A stretch of DNA of 64,000 nt from Oscillospiraceae bacterium (GCA_015067895.1 SVLP01000011.1:1-64000); one strand, 5' to 3'; positions 48,876-57,918 are shown, counted from the first letter of the stretch. Translations and numbers: made by a program. The notes: generated by a model from the sequence alone, not told the origin.

Positions 48876-48957
48876 AGATATGAGATATTAGATATAAGAT
48901 ATTAGATAAGCGTAATATTTCAACATGTCTAATATCTCATAACTAATCTCTTATATC
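48876..48957. repeat. AT-rich inverted repeat
   Basis: GATATGAGATATTAGATATAAG and its near-inverse GTCTAATATCTCATAACTAATC form long arms around CGTAATATTTC. About 75% AT in a 60% GC region. It runs into the stop codon of the DUF1643 gene (48951-48953) and may act as a terminator for it. Confidence 0.75.
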
Positions 48958-49562
48958 TTACTCAGATACCCTTCCGTATCAAAGGGCTTCAGCTTTTCGT
49001 CCTTCCGTAAATATAAGGGATGATGTGGGTGTCCCTTCTTGCTGATGGGGCCGGCGCAGAACCAGTCCGCATCATACTCCCGGCTGATGCGGAGCATATC
49101 CGCCACACAGTCCGGCAGGTACTTCCGCTTTTCGATGATGGCGCCCCAGGCGGCCCAGACTGCGGGTTTCTCGCCGATGGAGAGGAGGTAGCGGAAGGCC
49201 TTCATGTTCTCCTCGTGGAGCCGCAGGTTGCACTGCCGCTCCATATCGTCGGGCCGGGTGGCCCGCTGGGCGTAGACGTTGAACATCAGGAAGGAGTCGA
49301 AGCCGTTGCCGGCGGCGATGCGCTGGACGGATTTGAGGGTGTTGTCCAGATCGTCGGGCTTGGCTGTCGAGGGGTTGATGCCCACGCAGATCAGAGGATT
49401 CCTGCCCCGGGTGCCCAGGATATAGCGGTACTCCGAATAGAAATTCGGGGCGTAGAGCCATTTTTCGATGTCATACTCGGTGCTGGGGGTGTCGGCGGCG
49501 CGCAGAGCCTCGTCGAAGGTCAGCACTTCGATCTCGGTGGTGTCTGAAGTCGGGATATGCAT
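48951..49562 (-). CDS. DUF1643 domain protein
   Basis: A 203-residue cytoplasmic protein. The core starts YRYILGTRGRNPLICVGINPSTAKPDDLDNTLKSVQRIAAGNGFDSFLMFNVYAQRATRPDDM, which is the DUF1643 signature (GxNPSTA, D-x-T, N-x-Y), and continues with VWAAWGAIIEKRKYL. The family is uncharacterised; relatives are found on phages, plasmids and chromosomes. ATG at 49562 follows GGAGGAG and is 3 bp beyond the upstream stop codon, so it is co-transcribed with the membrane protein and 5-formyl-THF cyclo-ligase genes. Confidence 0.9.
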   Translation of the reverse strand: MHIPTSDTTEIEVLTFDEALRAADTPSTEYDIEKWLYAPNFYSEYRYILGTRGRNPLICVGINPSTAKPDDLDNTLKSVQRIAAGNGFDSFLMFNVYAQRATRPDDMERQCNLRLHEENMKAFRYLLSIGEKPAVWAAWGAIIEKRKYLPDCVADMLRISREYDADWFCAGPISKKGHPHHPLYLRKDEKLKPFDTEGYLSKI

Positions 49563-49565
49563 GGC

Positions 49566-50132
49566 TCACTCCTCCACCGGGGGGAACCAACAGGACTTCG
49601 TCTCGTCGAACCAGGCGCACTCGTGGCTGTTGAGCCCCAGCTGGCGCATCCGGGCGTGGGCGGCCTTGTCCAGGAAGGTCAGAGCCCCCTCCATGCCGGT
49701 CTGGATGGAGACGGTCTTGCCATCTGCCATATACAGCTCCACCACATGGCCGCCGCCCTGGATCACATAGAGCTTCTGGCCCCGGATGTCGCGGTAGCGG
49801 TAGGTGACGGACTTGGTGCCGAAGGTGGTATACAGGAAGGTCTCGTCGTCATAGAAGACGCCGTGGGTCAGGTAGTAGATGCCCAGCAGCCCACCGGTGG
49901 GCAGGATGACCAAGCCGCAAAGCAGGAACAGGCCGCTTTTTTCTGCGGCGTACTGCATCAGGGCCAGGACGCCCAGGAGCATCAGCACCAGCGCTGCCAC
50001 GCCGTAGCCCTTCTTCAGCCGGACGGCGGTGCCGGAGCGGTGCTGCTCCCGGCTGCGCAGGAGCCTGGTCAGGCCCTTGTCGATGAGGTAGATCACGCCG
50101 AACATGGCGGCGGCGATCAGAAGATACGCCAT
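49566..50132 (-). CDS. Membrane protein, unknown function
   Basis: A 188-residue protein with three hydrophobic segments (MAYLLIAAAMFGVIYLIDKG, YGVAALVLMLLGVLALMQYAA, LFLLCGLVILPTGGLLGIYYLT) followed by a soluble, strand-rich C-terminal domain (DDETFLYTTFGTKSVTYRYRDIRGQKLYVIQGGGHVVELYMADGKTVSIQTGMEGALTFLDKA), which resembles a PH-like (bPH) module. The end CAWFDETKSCWFPPVEE is unusual. ATG at 50132 follows AGGAGG by 8 bases. It lies between DUF1643 and the 5-formyl-THF cyclo-ligase, 2-3 bp from each. Confidence 0.7.
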   Translation of the reverse strand: MAYLLIAAAMFGVIYLIDKGLTRLLRSREQHRSGTAVRLKKGYGVAALVLMLLGVLALMQYAAEKSGLFLLCGLVILPTGGLLGIYYLTHGVFYDDETFLYTTFGTKSVTYRYRDIRGQKLYVIQGGGHVVELYMADGKTVSIQTGMEGALTFLDKAAHARMRQLGLNSHECAWFDETKSCWFPPVEE

Positions 50133-50134
50133 GG

Positions 50135-50686
50135 TCAGTCCTCCTCGGGGTCGGCCCAGAGCACCATGTCCACGGGGATGTCGAATTCCTCGGTCTCCAG
50201 ATGTTCGACCATCTGGAAGCCGTAGCACAGGGCCAGGGTGGGATGGTCGGGCTCCTGGGCCAGGAACCGGTCGTAGAAGCCGCCGCCGTAGCCGATCCGG
50301 TGACCCTGGGGGTCGAAGGCCAGACCGGGCATCAGCACCAGGGCGGTCTTGTCGTCGGCCACGGGCTCATCGGCGATGGGCTCGGGGATGTTCGCATAGC
50401 CCGGGGCGACTTCGCTGACGAAATCGCTGATGTACAAAAATCTCATGTCCTCGCCGTAGCACTTGGGCACGGCGACCCGCTTGCCGTCACGGATGGCCTG
50501 CTCCAGCATGGGCACGGTGCGCACCTCCTGGTTGTAGGGCAGGTAGCCGTAGATGGTCTTGGCCTGGTGATACAGGTCACACGCCCGGAACTTCTCGCCC
50601 AGCCGTGCACTGGCGGAGACGATCTGCGCCTCGGTCATGGCTCTCTTCTTGGCGCGGATGTAAGCGCGCATTTCTTTCTTATCCAT
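50135..50686 (-). CDS. 5-formyltetrahydrofolate cyclo-ligase
   Basis: A 183-residue enzyme of the YgfA/MTHFS family; it converts 5-formyl-THF to 5,10-methenyl-THF using ATP. The N-terminus MDKKEMRAYIRAKKRAMT, the mid-segment IYGYLPYNQEVRT, and the signature LVLMPGLAFDPQGHRIGYGGGFYDRFLA (family: PGxAFDxxGxRxGxGGGYYDR) are intact. ATG at 50686 follows AAGGAGG by 7 bases and overlaps the upstream HTH gene by 8 bases. It acts in one-carbon metabolism in the cytoplasm. Confidence 0.95.
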   Translation of the reverse strand: MDKKEMRAYIRAKKRAMTEAQIVSASARLGEKFRACDLYHQAKTIYGYLPYNQEVRTVPMLEQAIRDGKRVAVPKCYGEDMRFLYISDFVSEVAPGYANIPEPIADEPVADDKTALVLMPGLAFDPQGHRIGYGGGFYDRFLAQEPDHPTLALCYGFQMVEHLETEEFDIPVDMVLWADPEED

Positions 50687-51353
50687 TGGTATCCTCCTTC
50701 ACGGGACGGAACATCTTAAACCACAGCAAAATCGCCGCCTGCCCCAGCAGACCCATGGGCAGGATCTTCCACACATTGACCTTGCCAACCACCAGCAGCA
50801 GCAGGTAGATGACCAGCAGGAAGCCCCACATGATGATGGAGATCAAAATGCGGTTCCAGCCGTAGAGCTTCCAGGCCGAGCGCAGACTCAGCAGCACGAT
50901 GGCATTGGCAGGCACAGCCAGCACGAACAGCAGCCACAGATTGCTGATGCCGAAGGCATCGAGCACCATGTACAAAAACAGCGCCACCACCCAGACCAGG
51001 ATGGAGCTGAGCTTCTGGATCACGCCTTTGTCGGCAGTATAGCGGATGATGGGCTTCTTCTCCGGAACGGGCGCGGGCTCCGGCTCGGGGATGGGCTCGG
51101 GTTCCGGCTCCGGGATCGGCTCCGGCAGGAGCTCCGGAACGCAGCCCGTCAGGGTATTCAGGTCGGTGCCCAGCTGCTCCGCCAGATTCAGCAGGGTCAG
51201 CACATCGGGCAGGGATTCCGCCCGCTCCCATTTGGACACGGCCTTGTCGGAATAGTTGATCCGCTCGGCCAGCTCCGCCTGGGTCAGTCCCCGCTCCCGG
51301 CGCAGACGGGCGATGTTGGCACCCACCCGGGATTTCAGTTCCTCATTGTTCAT
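50679..51353 (-). CDS. XRE-family HTH protein with EP-rich linker and membrane domain
   Basis: A 224-residue membrane-tethered regulator. Residues 8-65 form a Cro/C1 helix-turn-helix (ANIARLRRERGLTQAELAERINYSDKAVSKWERAESLPDVLTLLNLAEQLGTDLNTL). A linker of Glu-Pro repeats (PEPIPEPEPEPIPEPEPAPVP) follows, then four transmembrane helices (ILVWVVALFLYMVLDAFG, LWLLFVLAVPANAIVLLSL, ILISIIMWGFLLVIYLLLLVV, ILPMGLLGQAAILLWF). DNA-binding domain plus membrane domain suggests sensing of membrane state. ATG at 51353 is the only good start and is the first gene of a minus-strand operon running to the DUF6472-like gene. Confidence 0.88.
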   Translation of the reverse strand: MNNEELKSRVGANIARLRRERGLTQAELAERINYSDKAVSKWERAESLPDVLTLLNLAEQLGTDLNTLTGCVPELLPEPIPEPEPEPIPEPEPAPVPEKKPIIRYTADKGVIQKLSSILVWVVALFLYMVLDAFGISNLWLLFVLAVPANAIVLLSLRSAWKLYGWNRILISIIMWGFLLVIYLLLLVVGKVNVWKILPMGLLGQAAILLWFKMFRPVKEDTNG

Positions 51354-51443
51354 ATGGTCTCCCCTTTCGGGTCGTAAGTTTCGGTCATGATATTATAGCA
51401 TACCAAGAGGAAAAAAGCAAACCCTGTGCAGATGAATCCTGTT

Positions 51444-51665
51444 AAGCCGTTCCGCAGTACAAGCTGCCAGATTTGAACCATGTCCGGCAAATTCGTAACA
51501 TCCTGCCGCTTCGCCCAAGTGCGTCAATTTGGCAAGTGCATACTGCGGAACGGTCATGACCGTTCCCTACGGATTTCCCGATGATCGCACCACGTAACGA
51601 CCCCACGTACCACATAACGACCACCTCCGCAGGGCGTACAGTTTGGCTCCACGCCCTGCGTGGTA
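51444..51665. repeat. CCGTTCCC-family element, long copy
   Basis: The palindromic part 51444-51571 has GCCGTTCCGCAGTAC at the left and ACTGCGGAACGGTC...GACCGTTCCCTAC at the right, with ATGTCCGGCAAATTCG inside. The downstream ACGACCCCACGTAC...ACGACCACC...ACAGTTTG region (to about 51650) matches that of the 16735 copy and ends in a GCAGGGCGT / ACGCCCTGC hairpin. The gap 51354-51886 otherwise holds only the argG promoter region and an AT-rich stretch 51666-51800 in which I see nothing. Confidence 0.8.
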
Positions 51666-51801
51666 TACATGTTTTTGCATATTTTTGGAACGATGTACCG
51701 GAACTTGTAACCTGAATGTCATTTCAGTGGGAATAATCCACAAAACCCCGGCGGATGCAGTGAAACTTTATGGGCAAAAGGGCGTTTCTCGTGGAAGTTG
51801 A

Positions 51802-51867
51802 CGAATATTTATTCATTGTTCTTGACAAATATACGACATTTAGGTATAATCCGTGCATAAATATTTC
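51802..51867 (+). promoter_or_regulatory. arg operon promoter with two ARG-like boxes
   Basis: TTGACA at 51822-51827, 17-base spacer, TATAAT at 51845-51850. Just upstream is CGAATATTTATTCA (51802-51815), which matches the ArgR box TGAATWWWWATTCA at 13 of 14 positions. A second, weaker match, TGCATAAATATTTC (51854-51867), lies after the -10 box. ArgR/AhrC repression in the presence of arginine is the likely control. Confidence 0.8.
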
Positions 51868-51886
51868 TTCATTGGAGGAATCCGCT

Positions 51887-53110
51887 ATGAACAAGGAAAA
51901 CATCAAGAAGGTCGTGCTCGCCTACTCCGGCGGTCTGGACACCTCTATCATCATCCCCTGGCTGAAGGAGAACTACAACAACTGCGAGGTCATCGCCGTT
52001 TCCGGCAACGTCGGCCAGGCCGACGAGCTCGACGGTCTGGAGGAGAAGGCTCTGAAGACCGGCGCATCCAAGCTGTACGTTCTGGATCTGACCGAGGAGT
52101 ATGTCAACGACTACATCATGCCCTGCCTGAAGGCCGGTGCCGTTTACGAGGAGTACCTGCTGGGCACCTCCCACGCCCGCCCCTGCATCGCCAAGGGTCT
52201 GGTGGACATCGCCATCAAGGAGGGTGCCGACGCCATCTGCCACGGCTGCACCGGCAAGGGCAACGACCAGGTTCGCTTCGAGCTGACCATCAAGCACTTC
52301 GCTCCCAACATGCCCATCATCGCCCCCTGGCGTGAGTGGGATATCAAGTCCCGCGAGGAGGAGATCGAGTACGCCGAGGCTCACAACGTGCCCCTGAAGA
52401 TCAACCGCGAGACCAACTACTCCAAGGACAAGAACCTGTGGCACCTGAGCCACGAGGGTCTGGATCTGGAGGACACCGGCAACGAGCCCCAGTACGAGAA
52501 GCCCGGCTTCCTGGAGATGGGCGTCTCCCCCATCCAGGCTCCCGACGTGCCCACCTACGTGACCCTGGACTTTGAGCAGGGCATCCCCGTGGCCCTGGAC
52601 GGCGAGAAGATGTCCGCCAAGAACATCATCCTGAAGCTCAACGAGATCGGCGGTGCCAACGGCATCGGTCTGCTGGACATCGTGGAGAACCGCCTGGTGG
52701 GTATGAAGTGCCGCGGCGTTTACGAGACCCCCGGCGGTGCCATCCTGTACAAGGCCCACTCCGTCCTTGAGTCCATCTGCCTGGACAAGATGACCCTCCA
52801 CGAGAAGCAGAGACTGGCCATCACCTACGCCGAGCTGGTTTACAACGGCCAGTGGTTCACCCCCCTGCGGGAGGCTCTGGCGGCCTTCGTGGACAAGACC
52901 CAGGAGACCGTCACCGGTAAGGTTCGCCTGAAGCTGTACAAGGGCAATATGATTAACGCCGGTGTCTGGTCTGACTACTCCCTGTACTCCGAGGAGATCG
53001 CCACCTTCGGCGAGTCCGACTACGACCAGAAGGACTCCGCCGGCTTCATCAACCTCTACGGCCTGCCCATCAAGGTCAAGGCCATGGTCGATGCCAAGAA
53101 CAAGAAGTAA
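51887..53110 (+). CDS. argG: Argininosuccinate synthase
   Basis: A 407-residue cytoplasmic ATP-dependent ligase joining citrulline and aspartate to make argininosuccinate. The N-terminal PP-loop is [20 protein letters not shown] (SGGxDTS), then [45 protein letters not shown] and [11 protein letters not shown] at 51887 follows TGGAGGAA by 6 bases. It is the first gene of the argGHCJBDF cluster and lies behind a promoter with ARG-like boxes. A palindromic repeat separates it from argH. Confidence 0.98.
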   Translation: MNKENIKKVVLAYSGGLDTSIIIPWLKENYNNCEVIAVSGNVGQADELDGLEEKALKTGASKLYVLDLTEEYVNDYIMPCLKAGAVYEEYLLGTSHARPCIAKGLVDIAIKEGADAICHGCTGKGNDQVRFELTIKHFAPNMPIIAPWREWDIKSREEEIEYAEAHNVPLKINRETNYSKDKNLWHLSHEGLDLEDTGNEPQYEKPGFLEMGVSPIQAPDVPTYVTLDFEQGIPVALDGEKMSAKNIILKLNEIGGANGIGLLDIVENRLVGMKCRGVYETPGGAILYKAHSVLESICLDKMTLHEKQRLAITYAELVYNGQWFTPLREALAAFVDKTQETVTGKVRLKLYKGNMINAGVWSDYSLYSEEIATFGESDYDQKDSAGFINLYGLPIKVKAMVDAKNKK

Positions 53111-53125
53111 GCAAAAATACGCACG

Positions 53126-53224
53126 TCATTGCGAGGAGGGCGTAGCCCGACGTGGCAATCCCCTCCAAGCGTCCGGGAACCTTCGGGGATTGCCACGCCA
53201 GTGTGCGCACTGGCTCGCAATGAC
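53126..53224. repeat. TCATTGCGAG-family element between argG and argH
   Basis: GTCATTGCGAGGAGGGCGTAG at the left and CTGGCTCGCAATGAC at the right are inverse ends; inside, GTGGCAATCCCC / GGGGATTGCCAC pair. It is the most symmetrical of the four copies and would fold strongly in the arg transcript. Confidence 0.9.
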
Positions 53225-53251
53225 GTTCCTTTTTAAGATTGGAGAGCAGAC

Positions 53252-54625
53252 ATGGCAAAAATGTGGGCGGGCCGTACCGACGGCGCAACCGAGCAGATCG
53301 CGGACGATTTCAATTCCTCGATCCATTTTGACAGCCGGATGTACCGGCAGGATATCACCGGCTCCATGGCCCACGCGGCCATGCTGGCAGCCAAGAACAT
53401 CATTACAAATGAAGACGCCGATCAGCTGATCGGGGGTCTGGAGGGTATTCTGAATGATCTGGACTCCGGTGCGCTGGAATTCGACTGGAGCTGCGAGGAT
53501 ATCCACATGTTCGTCGAGCAGGTGCTCACCCAGCGTCTGGGCGACGTGGGCAAGAAGCTCCACACCGCCCGCTCCCGGAACGACCAGGTGGCTCTGGACA
53601 TCCGGATGTATCTCCGGGCCGAGATTGACGAGCTCACCGCACTGGTCACCGCTCTGGTCAAGGCCGTCACCGACAAGGCGGAAGTCTACAAGTCCGCCAT
53701 CATGCCCGGCTACACCCACCTCCAGCGGGCCCAGCCCATCACCTTCGGCCACCACCTGATGGCCTACGCCATGATGCTCCTGCGCGACTTAGACCGTCTG
53801 GCCGACTGCCGCAAGCGGATGAACCAAAGCCCCATCGGCTGCTGCGCCCTGGCTGGCACCACCTATGATACCGACCGGTATTTCGAGGCCGAAAGATTGG
53901 GCTTCGACGGCATCTGCCGCAACTCCCTGGACGGTGTCTCCGACCGGGATTTCTGCGTGGAGCTCATGGGTGCCATCGCCACCCTGATGATGCATCTGAG
54001 CCGCTTCTCCGAGGAGATCATCCTGTGGAGCTCCTGGGAGTTCAAATTCGTGGAGCTGAGCGACGCCTACACCACGGGCTCCTCCATCATGCCCCAGAAG
54101 AAGAACCCCGACATGGCCGAGCTGGTTCGCGGCAAGACCGGTCGGGTCTACGGCGACCTGATGGCATTGCTCACCACCCTGAAGGGTCTGCCCCTGGCCT
54201 ACAACAAGGACATGCAGGAGGACAAGGAGGCCGTCTTCGACGCGGTGGACACCGTGAAGATGTGCCTGAAGGTCTTCACCGGCATGGTGGCCACCATGAC
54301 CGCCAACACCGCCAATATGAAGCTGGCGGCTCAGAAGGGCTTCATCAACGCCACCGACCTGGCGGATTATCTGGTCAAGAAGGGTCTGCCCTTCCGCTCC
54401 GCTTACAAAATTTCCGGCCAGTTGGTTGCCCTGTGCATCAAGGAAAACACCGTCCTGGAGGAGCTCCCCCTGACCACCTACAAGACCTATTCCGACCTCT
54501 TTGAGGAGGATCTTTATGAGGCCATCGATCTGATGACCTGTGTGGAAACGCGCATCAGCGTCGGCGGTACCTCCGTGGCATCCGTCGAAGCGCAGATCGC
54601 CTATGTAAAGGAAGTGATCGCATGA
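53252..54625 (+). CDS. argH: Argininosuccinate lyase
   Basis: A 457-residue tetrameric cytoplasmic lyase splitting argininosuccinate into arginine and fumarate. It starts MAKMWAGRTDGATEQIADDFNSS, and has the signature GSSIMPQKKNPDMAELVRGKTGR with the flexible catalytic loop Ser, plus TARSRNDQVALDIRMYLR and PGYTHLQRAQPITFGHHLMAY. ATG at 53252 follows GGAGAG by 6 bases. The stop codon overlaps the argC ATG (ATGA), so argH and argC are translationally coupled. Confidence 0.98.
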   Translation: MAKMWAGRTDGATEQIADDFNSSIHFDSRMYRQDITGSMAHAAMLAAKNIITNEDADQLIGGLEGILNDLDSGALEFDWSCEDIHMFVEQVLTQRLGDVGKKLHTARSRNDQVALDIRMYLRAEIDELTALVTALVKAVTDKAEVYKSAIMPGYTHLQRAQPITFGHHLMAYAMMLLRDLDRLADCRKRMNQSPIGCCALAGTTYDTDRYFEAERLGFDGICRNSLDGVSDRDFCVELMGAIATLMMHLSRFSEEIILWSSWEFKFVELSDAYTTGSSIMPQKKNPDMAELVRGKTGRVYGDLMALLTTLKGLPLAYNKDMQEDKEAVFDAVDTVKMCLKVFTGMVATMTANTANMKLAAQKGFINATDLADYLVKKGLPFRSAYKISGQLVALCIKENTVLEELPLTTYKTYSDLFEEDLYEAIDLMTCVETRISVGGTSVASVEAQIAYVKEVIA

Positions 54626-55539
54626 CCAAGGTATTCATTGACGGCAGCGCCGGTACCACCGGCCTGCGGATCGCGGATCGTCTGGCAAACCGCAGCGATC
54701 TCGACATTCTGACCCTGACCGGCGACGCCCGGAAGGATCCCGCAGCCCGGAAGGAGGCTCTGTACGCCTCCGACATCGCCTTCCTGTGCCTGCCCGACGC
54801 AGCCGCCAAGGAGGCCGTGGCCCTTGCAGAGGGTTCCAATGTCCGCATCATCGACACCTCCACCGCCCACCGAACCAACGACGCCTGGGCCTACGGCTTC
54901 GCGGAGCTGTCCGAAGGGCACCGACGTGCCATTGAAGGCTCCAGCCGCGTGGCAAACCCCGGCTGTCATGCCAGCGGCTTCATCTCCTCGGTCTGTCCCC
55001 TGGTCGCCAAGGGAATCATCGACAAAGGTTTCCCCCTGACCGCCTATTCCCTGACCGGCTACTCCGGCGGCGGCAAGAGCCTGATCGCCGAATACGAGGA
55101 CGAGAACCGGGACATCCGCCACGAAAGCCACCGGATCTACGGCACCACCCTGAGCCACAAGCACCTGCCCGAGATGCAGAAGGTCTGCGGCCTGGAGCTG
55201 CCCCCGGTGTTCAGCCCCATCCTGGGCGACTTCTACGAGGGCATGGCCACCTCCGTCCTGCTGCCCGGCTTCGACGCCAAGCGGGTCTGGGAAGCCCTGG
55301 CCGAGCATTACGAGGGCCAGAAGATCGTCTCCGTCGCCCCCCTGGGCGGCGATGAGAGCGTGATCTATGCCTCCACCCTGGCAGGCAAGGACTCCATGAG
55401 ACTGATCGTCACCGGCCACGAAAGCCAGACCATGGTCACCGCCCTCTTCGACAATCTGGGCAAGGGTGCCTCCGGCGCGGCCATCCAGAACATGAACATC
55501 ATGCTGGGGTTGGACGAGGCCACGGGCCTGGAGCTGTAA
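54622..55539 (+). CDS. argC: N-acetyl-gamma-glutamyl-phosphate reductase (short, type 2)
   Basis: A 305-residue NADPH-dependent reductase making N-acetylglutamate semialdehyde. KVFIDGSAGTTGLRIADRL is the cofactor-binding start; VANPGCHASGFISS holds the catalytic Cys; YSLTGYSGGGKSLIAEY and HLPEMQKVCGL follow. At 305 residues it is the short form (TIGR01851-like), distinct from the usual 340-residue enzyme, and the family has the same activity. It overlaps argH by 4 bases. A strong hairpin (55562-55587) follows it. Confidence 0.96.
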   Translation: MTKVFIDGSAGTTGLRIADRLANRSDLDILTLTGDARKDPAARKEALYASDIAFLCLPDAAAKEAVALAEGSNVRIIDTSTAHRTNDAWAYGFAELSEGHRRAIEGSSRVANPGCHASGFISSVCPLVAKGIIDKGFPLTAYSLTGYSGGGKSLIAEYEDENRDIRHESHRIYGTTLSHKHLPEMQKVCGLELPPVFSPILGDFYEGMATSVLLPGFDAKRVWEALAEHYEGQKIVSVAPLGGDESVIYASTLAGKDSMRLIVTGHESQTMVTALFDNLGKGASGAAIQNMNIMLGLDEATGLEL

Positions 55540-55561
55540 AAACTCGAATCTTAACACCATA

Positions 55562-55587
55562 AAGGGAGGGGAAATCGCCCCTCCCTT
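55562..55587 (+). terminator. Hairpin between argC and argJ
   Basis: AAGGGAGGGG / CCCCTCCCTT with a 6-base loop, 22 bp after argC. There is no T-run directly after it, so it may partly stop transcription or protect the upstream mRNA rather than end the operon. Confidence 0.5.
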
Positions 55588-55620
55588 GCGGACTTTCATC
55601 ATATTTTAGGAGAATTGACT

Positions 55621-56835
55621 ATGAAACTGATCCCTGGCGGCGTCTGCGCCGCATCCGGCTTCAAGGCCAATGGCATCCACTGCGGCATCCGCAAGAACCA
55701 CTCCAAGAAGGATCTGGCTCTGATCGTTTCCGAGGTTCCTGCCTCCGCCGCTGCCGTCTATACCACCAACCTGGTCAAGGGTGCACCTCTGACCGTCACC
55801 AAGCAGAACATTGCCAACGGCATCGCCCGGGCCGTCATCTGCAACTCCGGCAACGCCAACACCTGCAACGCCAACGGCATCGAGATCGCAGAGGGTATGT
55901 GCAAGCTCGTGGAGCAGCACACCGGCATCGCGGCCAATGACGTTGTGGTCGCCTCCACCGGCGTCATCGGCCAGCCCCTGGATCTGACTCCCATCGCAAA
56001 CGGCATGGAGGCTCTGGTTGCAGGTCTGAGCGTCCCCGGTGCTGCCGACGCCGCCATGGCCATCATGACCACCGACACCATCCCCAAGGAGATCGCCGTG
56101 GAGTTCGAGGTCGGCGGAAAGACTTGCCGCATGGGCGGCATCGCCAAGGGCAGCGGCATGATCCACCCCAACATGGCCACCATGCTGGTCTTCATCACCA
56201 CGGACTGCGCCATCTCCCCCGAAATGCTGAATCTGGCTCTGAAGGGCGACGTGCCCAACACCTTCAATATGACCTCCGTGGACGGCGACACCTCCACCAA
56301 CGACATGGTCACCGTCCTGGCCAACGGCCTGGCGGGCAACGAGCCCATCACCAACCAGGGCGAGGACTTCAATACCTTCATGAAGGCTCTGAACACCATC
56401 ACCGTCCAGCTGTGCCGCCTGATCGCCGGTGACGGCGAGGGTGCCACCAAGCTCCTGGAGTGCACCGCCACCGGCGCGGACACCCTGGAAGCGGCAAAGA
56501 TTTCCGCCAAGAGCGTCATCACCTCCTCCCTGTTCAAGGCCGCCATGTTCGGCGCCGATGCCAACTGGGGCAGAGTCCTCTGTGCCATCGGCTACTCCGG
56601 CGCGGATGTGGATGTTTCCAAGATCGGCGTAAGCTTCCGCAGCAATAAGGGCACCGTCACCGTCTGCGAAAACGGCGCGGGCATCCCCTTCTCCGAGGAA
56701 AAGGCCAAGGAGATCCTCCTGGAAAAGGAGATCGAGATCCTGGTCACGCTGGGCGACGGTGCCTACTCCGCCACCGCCTGGGGCTGCGACCTGACCTACG
56801 ATTACGTCAAGATCAACGGCGATTACCGCACCTAA
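55621..56835 (+). CDS. argJ: Bifunctional glutamate N-acetyltransferase / ornithine acetyltransferase
   Basis: A 404-residue Ntn-type enzyme that moves the acetyl group from N-acetylornithine to glutamate, closing the acetyl cycle; many also use acetyl-CoA. The self-cleavage site lies in IAKGSGMIHPNMATMLVF, where the Thr of MATML becomes the N-terminal nucleophile of the beta chain. GGVCAASGFKANGIHCGIR and DANWGRVLCAIGYSG are conserved. ATG at 55621 follows AGGAG by 8 bases. Its presence means no ArgE deacetylase is needed. It is followed by a repeat element and argB. Confidence 0.97.
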   Translation: MKLIPGGVCAASGFKANGIHCGIRKNHSKKDLALIVSEVPASAAAVYTTNLVKGAPLTVTKQNIANGIARAVICNSGNANTCNANGIEIAEGMCKLVEQHTGIAANDVVVASTGVIGQPLDLTPIANGMEALVAGLSVPGAADAAMAIMTTDTIPKEIAVEFEVGGKTCRMGGIAKGSGMIHPNMATMLVFITTDCAISPEMLNLALKGDVPNTFNMTSVDGDTSTNDMVTVLANGLAGNEPITNQGEDFNTFMKALNTITVQLCRLIAGDGEGATKLLECTATGADTLEAAKISAKSVITSSLFKAAMFGADANWGRVLCAIGYSGADVDVSKIGVSFRSNKGTVTVCENGAGIPFSEEKAKEILLEKEIEILVTLGDGAYSATAWGCDLTYDYVKINGDYRT

Positions 56836-56838
56836 CAA

Positions 56839-56994
56839 GCCTTCCCCCTTGGGGAAGGTGCCCCAACGCGCAAAGCGCGGCAGGGGCGGATGAGGTCTTG
56901 ACGCAGTACGAATTCGCCGAAACGCGGCAATAAGCGCAACGCAGTGCCGCACCTCACCCGACCCCTTCGGGGTCACCCTCCCCAAAGGGGAGGG
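56839..56994. repeat. GCCTTCCCC-family element between argJ and argB
   Basis: Ends GCCTTCCCCCTTGGGGAAGG and ACCCTCCCCAAAGGGGAGGGC, with GCCCCAACGCGCA, GCAGGGGCGGATGAGGTC and CCGCACCTCACCCG as in the 12479 copy. It lies 3 bp after the argJ stop codon. Confidence 0.88.
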
Positions 56995-57034
56995 CATTAG
57001 GTTTTTCCGATAACAACATTCCGAGGTAGAAATC

Positions 57035-57898
57035 ATGCAGACAAACTTTTCAAATGCAGAGCGGGCGGAAGTCCTGACCGCCGCACTGCCCTATATCAAG
57101 AAATACTCCGGCAAGACCGTCGTCATCAAGTATGGCGGCAACGCCATGATTAACGAAGATCTGAAGCAGCAGGTCATGGAGGACATCGCCCTGCTGTGGC
57201 TCATCGGTGTCAAGGTCGTCCTGGTTCACGGCGGCGGCCCCGAGATCAGCCAGACCATGAAGCGTCTGGGCAAGGAGGCCGTCTTCATCGACGGTCTGCG
57301 GGTCACCGACAAGGAGACCGTGGACATCGTCCAGATGGTGCTGGCGGGCAAGATCAACAAGACCCTGGTCAACCTGATCCAGATGAAGGGCGGCCATGCC
57401 GTGGGTCTTTCCGGCATCGACGGCGGCATCATCGAGGCCAAGGTCAAGGACGAGCGTCTGGGCTACGTGGGCGAGATCACCAAGATCCGCACCCAGCCCA
57501 TCACCGACCTGTTGGAAAAGAACTACATCCCCGTGGTCTCCACCGTGGCCAGTGACCGGATGGGCAACACCTACAACATCAACGGCGACACCGCCGCCGC
57601 CTACCTGGCAGGCGCCCTGGGCGCGGAGCGGCTCATCATGATGACCGATATTGCGGGCATCCTGATGGACAAGGACGACCCTTCCACTTTGATCCCCAGC
57701 ATTACCGTCTCCGACGCGAAGAAGCTCTACGACCAGGGCATCGTCTCCGGCGGCATGATCCCCAAGGTGGACTGCTGCATCGAAGCCCTGGAGCACGGCG
57801 TGAACAATGTGGTCATCATGGACGGCCGCATCCCCCACTCCATCCTGATGGAGCTGCTGACGGATGAAGGCGCGGGCACCATGGTGATGAAGGGCTGA
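57035..57898 (+). CDS. argB: Acetylglutamate kinase
   Basis: A 287-residue kinase phosphorylating N-acetylglutamate. KKYSGKTVVIKYGGNAM carries the ATP-binding Lys, VVLVHGGGPEISQTMKRLG the glycine-rich substrate loop, GHAVGLSGIDGGIIEAK and YNINGDTAAAYLAGALGAERLIMMTDIAGIL follow. It is typical for the hexameric, arginine-inhibited class in length and in its N-terminal helix (SNAERAEVLTAALPYI), so feedback inhibition by arginine is likely. ATG at 57035 follows GAGGT by 7 bases. A CTTGCC-family element in inverted orientation separates it from argD. Confidence 0.98.
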   Translation: MQTNFSNAERAEVLTAALPYIKKYSGKTVVIKYGGNAMINEDLKQQVMEDIALLWLIGVKVVLVHGGGPEISQTMKRLGKEAVFIDGLRVTDKETVDIVQMVLAGKINKTLVNLIQMKGGHAVGLSGIDGGIIEAKVKDERLGYVGEITKIRTQPITDLLEKNYIPVVSTVASDRMGNTYNINGDTAAAYLAGALGAERLIMMTDIAGILMDKDDPSTLIPSITVSDAKKLYDQGIVSGGMIPKVDCCIEALEHGVNNVVIMDGRIPHSILMELLTDEGAGTMVMKG

Positions 57899-57918
57899 CA
57901 ACAAATTTGCAAAATCCT

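Noticed and set aside
55562..55587. Riboswitch or attenuator upstream of argJ
   Set aside because: Only a single plain hairpin is present; there is no leader peptide, T-box or alternative structure in the 80-bp gap.
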